Shown one piece after another: positions 1-7,084 of a stretch of DNA of 12,662 bases. This DNA comes from JBBDMC01 sp964441935 (GTDB taxonomy: Bacteria; Pseudomonadota; Alphaproteobacteria; Rhizobiales; Kaistiaceae), in NCBI GenBank assembly GCA_964441935.1, contig CAYTXI010000074.1, positions 1-12,662 on the forward strand, written 5' to 3'. The position numbers and the translations under genes were made by a program. Position 1 is the stretch's first letter, and every line of letters begins with the position of its first letter. The notes beneath the pieces are model-generated. The model searched no databases and was not told where the DNA came from. It saw nothing but the letters and a program-made list of their open reading frames with translations.

Positions 1-28
1 GGGCGCGGAAACGGGAAAGGAGTCTGTC

Positions 29-388
29 ATGGCGGCGGACAAGACCAGGCGCCGGTCGCGGCGCGGACGACGCAAGTTCGGGAACCGGGAGCCGTGGCGG
101 CGTTATCTGTGGGAGGGGCGGAGCAATTCTGATGCCGTCCCCTACGCAAAGGAAATGTACACGCGCGAGCAAATGGCGATGCGGTTGAGGCGGAGGATTG
201 CCGCCGATCTCGGGTGGGCGAAGCTCTGTCGACGGAGAGTTTGTCGGCGCACCGGCGTCTGCTCAGGGCCGGAATGCCTCGTCGACCTGCCGCCCGTCGA
301 GGAAACGCCGGAGACGCAGGCCGCGCTGAAGGCGTTCCACGATGGAATCAGGGCGCGCGTGGCCGAGTTGAAGGCGGCGGAGGACTGA
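29..388 (+). CDS. Small basic four-cysteine protein, function unknown
   Basis: The reading frame gives 119 residues. The ATG follows AAAGGAG at 16-22 with a 6-base spacing, a strong ribosome binding site that supports a real gene. The N-terminal 20 residues are almost all basic (RRRSRRGRRK). Four cysteines, C67, C72, C78 and C83, follow the pattern C-x4-C-x5-C-x4-C within an arginine-rich stretch, which could bind a metal. The C-terminal part is acidic and probably helical. There is no signal peptide or membrane segment. It lies 44 bases ahead of ccmC, where ccmB often sits in related genomes. Codon choice is less GC-biased at third positions than in the neighbours, with AGG, AGA and TTG codons present. 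I recall short uncharacterised alphaproteobacterial proteins with similar Cys/Arg-rich motifs but cannot name a family. Nucleic-acid binding is a guess from charge and cysteines only. Confidence 0.72.
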   Translation: MAADKTRRRSRRGRRKFGNREPWRRYLWEGRSNSDAVPYAKEMYTREQMAMRLRRRIAADLGWAKLCRRRVCRRTGVCSGPECLVDLPPVEETPETQAALKAFHDGIRARVAELKAAED

Positions 389-402
389 TCCGGCGCATTG
401 CC

Positions 403-416
403 CGCCGCGCGCGGCG
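403..416. other. GC-rich palindrome between the four-Cys gene and ccmC
   Basis: The sequence CGCCGCGCGCGGCG is a perfect 14-base palindrome in the 44-base gap before ccmC. In RNA it could form a short hairpin of about 5-6 pairs. No T-run follows, so a classic terminator is unlikely; it may be a processing or stability element, or chance in GC-rich DNA. Confidence 0.3.
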
Positions 417-432
417 CCCCTACAAACCACCC

Positions 433-1164
433 ATGGCCATCGTCGAACTCGCCAATCCGACGCGATTCCTGGGTTTCTCGCGCCGGCTGGTGCCGGTCCT
501 ATGGGCGCTCGCAGGCGTGGTCATCGCCGTCGGGCTGTACCTGTCGTTCTTCGTCGCGCCGCCGGACTACCAGCAGGGCGACACCGTCAGGATCATGTTC
601 ATCCACGTGCCGTCGGCGTGGCTGTCGATGGCGGGCTACGGCGTGATGGCGATCGCTTCGCTCGGCACGTTGGTGTGGCGGCACCCGCTCGCCGACGTCA
701 CTGCCAAGAGCGCCGCGCCGATCGGCGCCGCGTTCACCTTCGTCGCGCTCGTCACCGGCTCGCTGTGGGGCAAGCCGATGTGGGGCACGTGGTGGGTGTG
801 GGACGCGCGGCTGACATCGGAGCTGGTGCTGCTCGTCATGTACCTCGGGCTGATCGCGCTCTGGCACGCGGTCGAGGATCCCGGTCGGGCGGCGCGGGCG
901 GCGGCGATCCTGACGCTGGTCGGCACGATCAACCTGCCGATCATCAAGTTCTCGGTCGACTGGTGGAACACGCTCCACCAGGGCGAGAGCATCTTCCGGG
1001 CCGGCGGCCCGACCATAGATGCCGCGATGCTGACGCCGCTGTTCGTGATGATGGCGGGCATGACGCTCCTCTACGCCGTGCTGCTGACGATGGCGATGCG
1101 AAACGAGATCCTGAGACGGCGGGTGCGTACGCTGGAGCTTGCCGCCGCCGGGGCGGACGCATGA
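433..1164 (+). CDS. ccmC: Heme exporter / heme-handling protein CcmC
   Basis: CcmC is an inner-membrane protein of System I cytochrome c maturation. It presents heme in the periplasm and loads it onto CcmE. The 243 residues match the family length and hold about six membrane segments. The tryptophan-rich heme-binding motif WGTWWVWDARLTS is at 117-129. The two conserved periplasmic histidines are seen as H58 (in IHVP) and H182 (in WWNTLHQ). The start at 433 is chosen because MAIVELANPTRF matches the usual alphaproteobacterial N-terminus; the frame stays open upstream to 214, but that stretch is antisense-free Arg-rich shadow of the previous gene. No good Shine-Dalgarno precedes it, so it may rely on read-through from upstream. 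Its stop overlaps the ccmD start as ATGA (1161-1164). Confidence 0.96.
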   Translation: MAIVELANPTRFLGFSRRLVPVLWALAGVVIAVGLYLSFFVAPPDYQQGDTVRIMFIHVPSAWLSMAGYGVMAIASLGTLVWRHPLADVTAKSAAPIGAAFTFVALVTGSLWGKPMWGTWWVWDARLTSELVLLVMYLGLIALWHAVEDPGRAARAAAILTLVGTINLPIIKFSVDWWNTLHQGESIFRAGGPTIDAAMLTPLFVMMAGMTLLYAVLLTMAMRNEILRRRVRTLELAAAGADA

Positions 1165-1328
1165 GCGCCCACGCGGGCTTCATTGTCGCGGCCTATCTCG
1201 TCGCCGCCGTGGTGGTTGCCGGGCTGGTCGCATGGGTCGTCGCCGACGGCCGTGAGCAGAAGCGGCGTCTCGCCGACCTCGATGCGCGGGGCGTGCGTCG
1301 GCGTTCGGCGTCAGGGGGGCGGTCGTGA
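1161..1328 (+). CDS. ccmD: Heme exporter accessory protein CcmD
   Basis: The 55-residue protein has one membrane segment at about 6-27, followed by a basic cytoplasmic tail containing REQKRRLADLDARG. This matches CcmD, a small protein that joins the CcmABC complex and is needed to release CcmE carrying heme from CcmC. Identification rests on size, topology, the basic region after the membrane segment and position between ccmC and ccmG, because CcmD sequences vary widely. The start ATG overlaps the ccmC stop (ATGA) and the stop overlaps the ccmG start (GTGA), so the three genes are probably translationally coupled. Confidence 0.9.
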   Translation: MSAHAGFIVAAYLVAAVVVAGLVAWVVADGREQKRRLADLDARGVRRRSASGGRS

Positions 1329-1903
1329 CGGTCTCGGACGCCAAGGGCGAGCGCCGGTGGCGGCGACCGGTCTACCTCATTCCGCTGGTGGTGTTCGCGG
1401 CGCTTGCGGCGATCTTCCTGATGCGACTCGAATCCGGCGTCGATCCAAGCGCCATCCCTTCGGCACTCGTTGGCCGGCCGGCGCCCGACTTCGACCTGCC
1501 GCCGCTCGACGGCATGTCGGTCCCGGGGCTGAAGCGCGCCGACCTCGACGGCCGGGTGACCGTCGTCAACGTGTTCGCGTCGTGGTGTGGGCCGTGCCGG
1601 CAGGAGCATCCGGTCCTGGAGGCGCTGGCCACTGATGGCCGTTTCGCCGTGGTCGGCATCAACTACAAGGACCAGCCGGAAAACGCCCGCCGTTTCCTCG
1701 GCGCGCTCGGCAACCCGTTCTCCGCGATCGGGGTCGACGAACGTGGGCGGGCGGCGATCGACTGGGGGGTGTACGGCGTGCCGGAGACGTTCGTGGTCGG
1801 CGCCGACGGCGTCGTCCGCTACAAGTTCATCGGCCCGCTGAGCGAGGAAGCGGTCGACGAGGGGGTGATGCCGGAGATCGAGAAGGCGCTGGGCGCGATG
1901 TAG
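1325..1903 (+). CDS. ccmG: Periplasmic thiol:disulfide oxidoreductase CcmG (DsbE)
   Basis: CcmG is a membrane-anchored thioredoxin-like protein that reduces the CXXCH cysteines of apocytochrome c, or the partner CcmH, before heme is attached. The 192-residue protein has an N-terminal anchor at about 16-33, a linker, then a thioredoxin fold with the active site WCGPC at 87-91 and the cis-proline loop GVPETF at 151-156, both diagnostic of the DsbE/CcmG group. The start is a GTG overlapping the ccmD stop (GTGA). A later in-frame ATG would cut away the anchor, so GTG is preferred. The stop TAG at 1901-1903 is followed with no spacer by the stop of the convergent DUF2585 gene. No ccmE, ccmF or ccmH follows, so those genes must lie elsewhere. 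Confidence 0.96.
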   Translation: MTVSDAKGERRWRRPVYLIPLVVFAALAAIFLMRLESGVDPSAIPSALVGRPAPDFDLPPLDGMSVPGLKRADLDGRVTVVNVFASWCGPCRQEHPVLEALATDGRFAVVGINYKDQPENARRFLGALGNPFSAIGVDERGRAAIDWGVYGVPETFVVGADGVVRYKFIGPLSEEAVDEGVMPEIEKALGAM

Positions 1904-2488
1904 CTAGCCGCCGGCCTGCCATACACGGATCGCCTCGATCGGCCACAGCAGCATGATGACGTTGAGAGTGAGGTTGTCGCGGATCATGTAGCCGACGAAC
2001 GCCTCGATCGCGACAACGACTAGGACGCTCGCCCAGACCGGCAGGCGCATTGCCAGCCAGAAACCGACGATCATGGCGAGCACGTCGAAGGTCGAGTTGA
2101 TGACGCTGTCGCCGTAGTAGTCGAGCGAGATCGTCACCTCCCGGTAGCGGTTGATGATCAGCGGCGTGTTCTCGATCACTTCCCATGCGACCTCGATCAC
2201 AACCGCGATGAGCCCGCGAAGGCCGACGGACCAGCGTCGGCCGATCAGCCACAGGCCGAAATAGAAGACGATGCCGTGGATGACGTGGGAGGGCGTGTAC
2301 CAGTCGGTCAGATGCTGGGAGTTCTCCGACGAATAGGTGACGCCGTGCCAGAGTTTGACGTAGCCGCAGGTGCAGATCCACGGGTGGCCGCCCAGCCAGT
2401 TGATGAGCGCGCCGGCGAGGATGATTAGGGCGCTGGCGACGGCGAGGTTGGCGGGTCGAGAAGCCCAGCGGGCGAGGGCGCCGTTCAC
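1904..2488 (-). CDS. DUF2585 (UPF0314) membrane protein
   Basis: The 194-residue protein has membrane segments at about 15-33, 68-83, 90-105, 133-150 and 152-170. It carries the marked family signature WICTCGYVKLWHG (37-49), followed by SSENSQHLTDWYTPSH (53-68), and further polar residues within predicted membrane stretches (E99, E103, D135). This is the DUF2585/UPF0314 family, mainly from Hyphomicrobiales, with no established function. The conserved Cys-x-Cys, His, Trp and Asp residues suggest a catalytic or ligand-binding site at the membrane face, but that is inference. The GTG start overlaps the yciB stop as GTGA, so it is probably translated together with yciB as the last gene of the dapF operon. 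Confidence 0.9.
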   Translation of the reverse strand: MNGALARWASRPANLAVASALIILAGALINWLGGHPWICTCGYVKLWHGVTYSSENSQHLTDWYTPSHVIHGIVFYFGLWLIGRRWSVGLRGLIAVVIEVAWEVIENTPLIINRYREVTISLDYYGDSVINSTFDVLAMIVGFWLAMRLPVWASVLVVVAIEAFVGYMIRDNLTLNVIMLLWPIEAIRVWQAGG

Positions 2489-3138
2489 GGGCTCTCCGTC
2501 TCGTCCTCGCTGAGCGCGTAGCGGTTGATGAGCGGCATCTGGGACAAGGCGAAAGCGAAGGTCAGCGGCAGGAAGCCGAACACCTTGAAAGCGACCCATG
2601 TGTCGGTCGAGACCGAGCGCCAGACGATTTCGTTGAGGATTGCGAGGGCGAAGAAGAACAGGCCCCAACGTGCGGTGAGCTTGCGCCAGCCCTCGTCGGT
2701 CAGACGGAACACGGCGTCGAAGACGTAGCCGAGGAGCGGCCTGCCGAAAGCGAGGCCGCCGAGGAGGACAACGCCGAACAGGACGTAGATGATTGTCGGC
2801 TTCATCTTGATGAAGGTCGCGTCCTGGAGCCACAGGGTGAGGCCGCCGAAAACGACCACCACGACTGCGGTCACGAACGGCATTAGGGGCAGCCGGCGGG
2901 TGAGCGCGTATGAGACGACGAGCGACACGAGCACGGCGACGATGAAGACGGCGGTGGCGAAGAAGATCGAGCCGCCGAGGGCGGCGATCCACTGGTACCG
3001 CTCCGCCAGCCGCTCGCCGCGGGAATTAGCCACGAAGAAGAGGAGCAGCGGGCCCAGCTCCAGCGCCATCTTGAGCCACGGGTTGAGCTGCTTCTCGGCG
3101 GCGGTATGCGGCTGGTTGGGGGCCGATTCGAAGGTCAT
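2485..3138 (-). CDS. yciB: YciB / inner-membrane septation protein A
   Basis: The 217-residue protein has five or six membrane segments (about 25-37, 52-78, 84-104, 114-131, 156-174 and 182-203). Family signatures seen are ELGPLLLFF (27-35), FIKMKPTIIYVLF (109-121) and LNEIVWR (168-174). YciB (also called IspZ or intracellular septation protein A) is an inner-membrane protein linked to cell envelope synthesis and septation; its biochemical activity is not settled. The ATG at 3138 follows a weak GAGG, and the frame remains open upstream, but the family begins near here. It starts 10 bases after ftsY ends. The C-terminus is short and acidic (EDETESP). Confidence 0.93.
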   Translation of the reverse strand: MTFESAPNQPHTAAEKQLNPWLKMALELGPLLLFFVANSRGERLAERYQWIAALGGSIFFATAVFIVAVLVSLVVSYALTRRLPLMPFVTAVVVVVFGGLTLWLQDATFIKMKPTIIYVLFGVVLLGGLAFGRPLLGYVFDAVFRLTDEGWRKLTARWGLFFFALAILNEIVWRSVSTDTWVAFKVFGFLPLTFAFALSQMPLINRYALSEDETESP

Positions 3139-3148
3139 GCCTCGAACC

Positions 3149-4132
3149 CTATAGCCCCACCAGCGCCCGGGCGAAATCGTCGGCCGCGAACGGTGCGAGG
3201 TCGTCGACCCCTTCGCCGATGCCGATGAAATGCACCGGCAGGCCGAAGCGGGCGGCAATCGCGACCAAGATGCCGCCGCGGGCAGTGCCGTCGAGCTTGG
3301 TCATGACGAGACCGGTGACACCAGCGCGCTTCTGGAATATCTCGACCTGATTGACGGCGTTCTGGCCGGTGGTGGCGTCGAGCGTCAGCAACACCGAGTG
3401 CGGCGCTGACGGGTCGAGCTTCTTCAGAACGCGGACGACCTTCTCCAATTCGGCCATCAGCGCGTCCTTGTTTTGCAGCCGCCCGGCGGTGTCGATCAAT
3501 AGCACATCGGCGGTGCTCTCCTTCGCCTCGCGAAGCGCGTCGTAGGCGAGCCCTGCGGCATCGGAACCGGGCTCGCGGGCGACGACGCGGGCGCCGGTGC
3601 GCTCGCCCCAGATCTTGAGCTGCTCGATGGCCGCGGCGCGAAACGTGTCACCGGCGGCGAACACCACCGACTTGCCGTCGGCGCGGAGCTTGGCGGCGAG
3701 CTTGCCGATGGTGGTGGTCTTACCGGTGCCGTTGACGCCGACGACCAGGACCACATACGGCCTCAACGCCGGATCGATGACGAGCGGCACGGCCACCGGC
3801 TCCAGGACCTTGCCGATCTCGGCGGCGAGAACCGCCTTGATCTCGTCCTCGCCGATCTCCTTGTCGTAGCGGCTGGCGCGCAGCGCATCGGTGATGGCGC
3901 GCGCGGTCTCGGTGCCGAGGTCGGCTTTGATCAGCATGTCCTCGAGGTCTTCGAGCGCGGCATCGTCGAGTCTGCGCTTGACGAAGACCGAGGCGATCGA
4001 ATCGGAGAGCGCGCTGGTCGAGCGGGCAAGGCCGCCTTTGAGGCGCTGGAACCAACCGGGTTTCGCGTTCGCCTCCTCGGCCGGCGTGTCGCTGCCGGCA
4101 ACGCGCCGGAAGAGATCCTTTGCCTCGACCAT
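3149..4132 (-). CDS. ftsY: Signal recognition particle receptor FtsY
   Basis: FtsY is the membrane-associated GTPase that receives Ffh-ribosome complexes and passes them to the SecYEG translocon. In the 327-residue protein I see the membrane-targeting helix GWFQRLKGGLARS (26-38), the helical N domain (to about 115), and the G domain with P-loop GVNGTGKT (132-139), DTFRAAA (162-168), DTAGR (214-218), TKLDG (278-282) and DDLAPF (310-315). The long acidic A domain of enteric FtsY is almost absent, as is common in alphaproteobacteria. The chosen ATG overlaps the mtaB stop by one base (TGATG). A TTG directly before it would add a single residue. Confidence 0.97.
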   Translation of the reverse strand: MVEAKDLFRRVAGSDTPAEEANAKPGWFQRLKGGLARSTSALSDSIASVFVKRRLDDAALEDLEDMLIKADLGTETARAITDALRASRYDKEIGEDEIKAVLAAEIGKVLEPVAVPLVIDPALRPYVVLVVGVNGTGKTTTIGKLAAKLRADGKSVVFAAGDTFRAAAIEQLKIWGERTGARVVAREPGSDAAGLAYDALREAKESTADVLLIDTAGRLQNKDALMAELEKVVRVLKKLDPSAPHSVLLTLDATTGQNAVNQVEIFQKRAGVTGLVMTKLDGTARGGILVAIAARFGLPVHFIGIGEGVDDLAPFAADDFARALVGL

Positions 4133-5394
4133 CAAGCGGCCTCGCGCAACGTCGTGGCGACAAGCGCCCGGGCCGTGCGCCCGGTAACGCGAGCGCGGAC
4201 GATCTCACCTGGCATGCCGGCGTCGATCTCGGCGGAAGTGAAGTGCTCGGTGCGGCCGAACCCGCCGGTCTCGACCAGGACCTTGCGGACGGCGCCGTGC
4301 TCGGCCGCGAGGTGCGCGGCGAGGGCAGCCTTTCCCTTGGCGCGGAGGCGGGCGGCGCGCTCCTTGACGACGCTGCGATCAAGCTGCGGCATACGTGCCG
4401 CCGGCGTCCCCGGCCGCGGGGAAAACGGAAACACGTGGAGGTGGGTGAGGCCGCATTCGTCCACGATCGACAGGGCGTTGGCGAACATCGCCTCGATCTC
4501 GGTGGGGAAGCCGGCAATCAGGTCGGCGCCGAAGACGATGTCGGGGCGAAGCCGTCGGACCTCTTCCGCGAAGCGGACCGCGTCGGCGCGCGTGTGCCGC
4601 CGCTTCATGCGCTTCAGGATCATATCGTCACCGTGTTGGAGCGACAGGTGGAGGTGCGGCATCAACCGCTCTTCCTCGGCAATCGCCGCCATCAGTACGT
4701 CATCGACCTCGATTGAATCGATCGAAGTGAGCCGCAGGCGCGGCAGGTCGGGAACCTCGCGCAGGATCGCGCGGACAAGCCGGCCGAGTGTCGGCCGGCC
4801 CGGCAGGTCGGCGCCGTATGCGGTGGTGTCGACGCCAGTCAAGACCACCTCGCGGTAGCCGTTGTCGACGAGGCGGCGGATCTGATCGACCACCGCGCCC
4901 ATCGGTACCGAACGCGAATTGCCGCGGCCGTAGGGGATGATGCAGAAGGTGCAGCGGTGGTCGCAGCCGTTCTGAACCTCGACGAAGGCACGCGAGCGCC
5001 CGCCCAAGCCCTCGACAAGATGACCGGCAGTCTCCTTCACCGACATGATGTCGTTGACGCGGACGCGCTGCTCCCGGTCGGGGCCGAAGTCGGCCGCATA
5101 GCCGGCGACTGTGCGTTTTTCTTCATTGCCAAGCACGCGATCGACCTCGGGCATGGCGGCGAAGCTCCCGGGGTCGATCTGGGCGGCGCAGCCGGAGACG
5201 ACGATGCGGGCGCCCGGGTTGTCGCGCCGGGCTTTGCGGATTGCTTGGCGGGCCTGGCGCACGGCCTCGCCGGTCACGGCGCAGGTGTTGACCAAGATGG
5301 AGTCGTCAATCCCGGCCTCCACGGCGCGGCGGCGCATGACCTCCGATTCGAGCGCGTTCAGCCGGCAGCCGAAGGTGATGACGTCGACGCTCAC
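4132..5394 (-). CDS. mtaB: tRNA threonylcarbamoyladenosine methylthiotransferase MtaB
   Basis: This 420-residue radical SAM enzyme converts t6A37 to ms2t6A37 in tRNAs that read ANN codons. The N-terminal UPF0004 domain provides the three cysteines for the auxiliary iron-sulfur cluster: C10 (TFGCRLN), C38 (NTCAV) and C69 (SGCA). The radical SAM motif C-x3-C-x2-C is at C144, C148 and C151, inside VEVQNGCDHRCTFCIIPYGRG. A C-terminal TRAM-like RNA-binding domain covers about 365-420. TFGCRLN and IIPYGRG fit the MtaB (YqeV) subgroup better than MiaB or RimO. The GTG start overlaps the dapF stop (GTGA); the frame is open upstream, but that stretch lies inside dapF and is not MtaB-like. Confidence 0.95.
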   Translation of the reverse strand: MSVDVITFGCRLNALESEVMRRRAVEAGIDDSILVNTCAVTGEAVRQARQAIRKARRDNPGARIVVSGCAAQIDPGSFAAMPEVDRVLGNEEKRTVAGYAADFGPDREQRVRVNDIMSVKETAGHLVEGLGGRSRAFVEVQNGCDHRCTFCIIPYGRGNSRSVPMGAVVDQIRRLVDNGYREVVLTGVDTTAYGADLPGRPTLGRLVRAILREVPDLPRLRLTSIDSIEVDDVLMAAIAEEERLMPHLHLSLQHGDDMILKRMKRRHTRADAVRFAEEVRRLRPDIVFGADLIAGFPTEIEAMFANALSIVDECGLTHLHVFPFSPRPGTPAARMPQLDRSVVKERAARLRAKGKAALAAHLAAEHGAVRKVLVETGGFGRTEHFTSAEIDAGMPGEIVRARVTGRTARALVATTLREAA

Positions 5395-6272
5395 GCGGCG
5401 CCTCGCTCTGTGACTCGCCAGTCGAGGGTGTCCGGGTCGAGGGTGCCGGCGAATTCGTCCTCGACGGGGCCGGTCATCCACACGTGGCCGTCGGCGCGCC
5501 ACTCGACGATGAGCGGTCCGCCGGGCAGCGTGACGGTGACCGTCCTGTCGGTGAGCTTCTTGCGCATGGCGGCGACGGCGGCGGCGCAGGCGGCGGTGCC
5601 GCAGGCCTGTGTAAGGCCGACGCCGCGCTCCCAGGTCTTGACGCTGATGGCATCGCGCGCCGTCACATGGGCCAGCGAGATGTTGGCGCGCTCCGGGAAG
5701 ATCGGATGATTCTCGAGCAACGGTCCGAAGCGGGCGAGGTCGTGGGTCTCGACGTCGTCGACCCAGAAGATGGCGTGGGGGTTGCCCATGCTGACCACCG
5801 ACGGCGAGTCGAGCACGGGCGCGTCGATAGGGCCGATCTGCAGTTCGATCGCGCGGGTGTCGCGGAACTCCTCGGCGAGCGGAATCTCGTTCCAGGCGAA
5901 GCGTGGCTCGCCCATGTCGACGGAAATCTCGTCCGGTGCGCCGGTGTCGTAAGCCGTCAGCAGGCCGGCGTTGGTCTCGAGGGTCGCCTTGTCTCGGCCG
6001 CTCTCGCGCATCACCAGCCAGCCGATGCAGCGGGTGGCGTTGCCGCAGGCGTCGACCTCGCCGCCGTCGCGGTTGTGGATGCGCATGAAGGCGTCGGCGC
6101 CGCGTTTGGACGGCTCGATGGCGATGATCTGATCGAAGCCGACGGCGTCGTCTCGTCCGAGTGCCCGGATCGCTTGTTCGGATAGGTGCACGGGCCCTTC
6201 ACGCGCGTCGAGGATCAGGAACGCGTTGCCGAGGCCGTTCATCTTGCGGAAGGGAATCGCGCCGCCCGCCAT
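5391..6272 (-). CDS. dapF: Diaminopimelate epimerase DapF
   Basis: DapF interconverts LL- and meso-diaminopimelate, the last-but-one step to lysine and the source of the peptidoglycan cross-linking residue. The 293-residue protein opens with FRKMNGLGNAFLILD, and holds the two catalytic cysteines at C76 (DACGNATRC) and C224 (TQACGTAACA), with conserved NRDGGEVD (67-74), GNPHAIFW (163-170) and ERGVG (215-219). Both halves of the pseudo-symmetric fold are complete. The ATG at 6272 is chosen because an ATG seven bases upstream is out of frame; no good Shine-Dalgarno is visible. It is the first gene of the minus-strand operon running through DUF2585. Confidence 0.97.
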   Translation of the reverse strand: MAGGAIPFRKMNGLGNAFLILDAREGPVHLSEQAIRALGRDDAVGFDQIIAIEPSKRGADAFMRIHNRDGGEVDACGNATRCIGWLVMRESGRDKATLETNAGLLTAYDTGAPDEISVDMGEPRFAWNEIPLAEEFRDTRAIELQIGPIDAPVLDSPSVVSMGNPHAIFWVDDVETHDLARFGPLLENHPIFPERANISLAHVTARDAISVKTWERGVGLTQACGTAACAAAVAAMRKKLTDRTVTVTLPGGPLIVEWRADGHVWMTGPVEDEFAGTLDPDTLDWRVTERGAA

Positions 6273-6301
6273 GGTTCATACCGGGAGTGTCGAAATCGGC
6301 C

Positions 6302-6325
6302 TCTATATGGCGGATCGGCGGTCAA
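6302..6325 (-). promoter_or_regulatory. Possible weak promoter for the dapF operon
   Basis: On the minus strand TTGACC (6325-6320) is followed by TATAGA (6307-6302), about 30 bases before the dapF start. Both boxes resemble the main-sigma consensus, but the spacer is only 12 bases, well below the usual 16-18. Only one of the two boxes may be functional. The 207-base gap between dapF and msrB must hold divergent promoters for both. Confidence 0.22.
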
Positions 6326-6479
6326 ATTGCCAGAAAGGGAACGGTTTTGGGCCGGTGGACGCCGGAAAGCAGATCGGTCGGTTACCACCCTCACGGGGGT
6401 TTCAACATCAATTGAGCGTGCCGTGGGCCGATCAGCGCTTATGTTCTACACCAACAGGAGCACCCCAGGAGCCACATCC

Positions 6480-7055
6480 ATGACCAGGAGCGGGTTCACG
6501 CCTTCACGCCGTGCCTTTCTACTGTCCGGTGCCGCCCTTGCCGCCGCCGGCCTCGGCGCGGCCCGTTGGGCCGCGGCTGCCAGTGGCGGAATGGCGGGCG
6601 AAGTGACGATCGAGCGGTTCAACGATGCGGGCGACAGCCTCGGCAAGGAGACCGTTCCCAAGGTGGTCAGGACCGAGGCTGAGTGGCGCGAACAGCTCTC
6701 CGATCTGGCTTACCAGGTTACGCGGGAAGACGGCACCGAGCGCGCCTGGACGGGTCCGTGGCTCGACAACAAGAAGACGGGCGTCTACCGGTGCGTCGGC
6801 TGCAATACGGCGCTCTACAGCTCAGAGGCCAAGTACGAGTCGGGCACCGGCTGGCCGAGCTTCTGGCAGCCGATCTCCGAGGCCAACATCGTCGAATCCG
6901 AGGACCTCACGTTTGGCATGGTGCGCATCGCGCTGTCGTGCGCGCGCTGCGACGCCCACCTCGGCCATGTGTTCAACGACGGCCCGCCGCCGACCGGCAA
7001 GCGTCACTGCATCAACGGCGTGGCGCTCAGCTTCGCGGCCGCCCCGACTGCCTGA
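6480..7055 (+). CDS. msrB: Peptide-methionine (R)-S-oxide reductase MsrB with Tat signal
   Basis: MsrB reduces methionine R-sulfoxide in damaged proteins. The 191-residue protein starts with a twin-arginine signal: SRRAFLL at 9-15, a hydrophobic stretch to about 29 and small residues RWAAAAS near a likely cleavage point. It is therefore expected in the periplasm. The SelR domain shows the zinc ligands C105/C108 (RCVGC) and C154/C157 (SCARC), SGTGWPSFW (121-129), HLGHVFNDGPPPTG (160-173) and the catalytic C177 in RHCIN. The usual resolving cysteine position in SGCGWPSF is threonine here (T123). The ATG at 6480 follows AGGAG (6467-6471) at 8 bases and gives a clean Tat signal; an ATG at 6441 would add 13 residues. 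msrA starts 29 bases downstream, so the two form a likely operon. Confidence 0.95.
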   Translation: MTRSGFTPSRRAFLLSGAALAAAGLGAARWAAAASGGMAGEVTIERFNDAGDSLGKETVPKVVRTEAEWREQLSDLAYQVTREDGTERAWTGPWLDNKKTGVYRCVGCNTALYSSEAKYESGTGWPSFWQPISEANIVESEDLTFGMVRIALSCARCDAHLGHVFNDGPPPTGKRHCINGVALSFAAAPTA

Positions 7056-7084
7056 TCACACCCAACTGCCAGGAGGCTCTTCCC

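Noticed and set aside
214..432. Longer ccmC reading from 214
   Set aside because: The added 73 residues are Arg/Gly-rich out-of-frame translation of the preceding four-cysteine gene, and the family N-terminus begins at 433.
4957..6185. Long plus-strand frames across mtaB and dapF, 233-250 codons
   Set aside because: They lie opposite clear mtaB and dapF coding sequence and show only Gly/Ala/Val/Asp-rich low-complexity protein with no recognisable domain.
6338..6363. GGAAC-N17-CGCC resembling the general stress (EcfG) promoter GGAAC-N16/17-CGTT before msrB
   Set aside because: The -35 half fits, but only two of four bases fit in the -10 half, which is too little in a GC-rich gap. It would be attractive for a repair operon, so start-site mapping under oxidative stress would settle it.
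6273..6479. A small gene between dapF and msrB (an open frame spans 6161-6415 and the msrB frame extends upstream)
   Set aside because: The upstream stretch has no ribosome binding site or protein-like composition and runs into antisense dapF. The clear AGGAG and Tat signal fix the msrB start at 6480.
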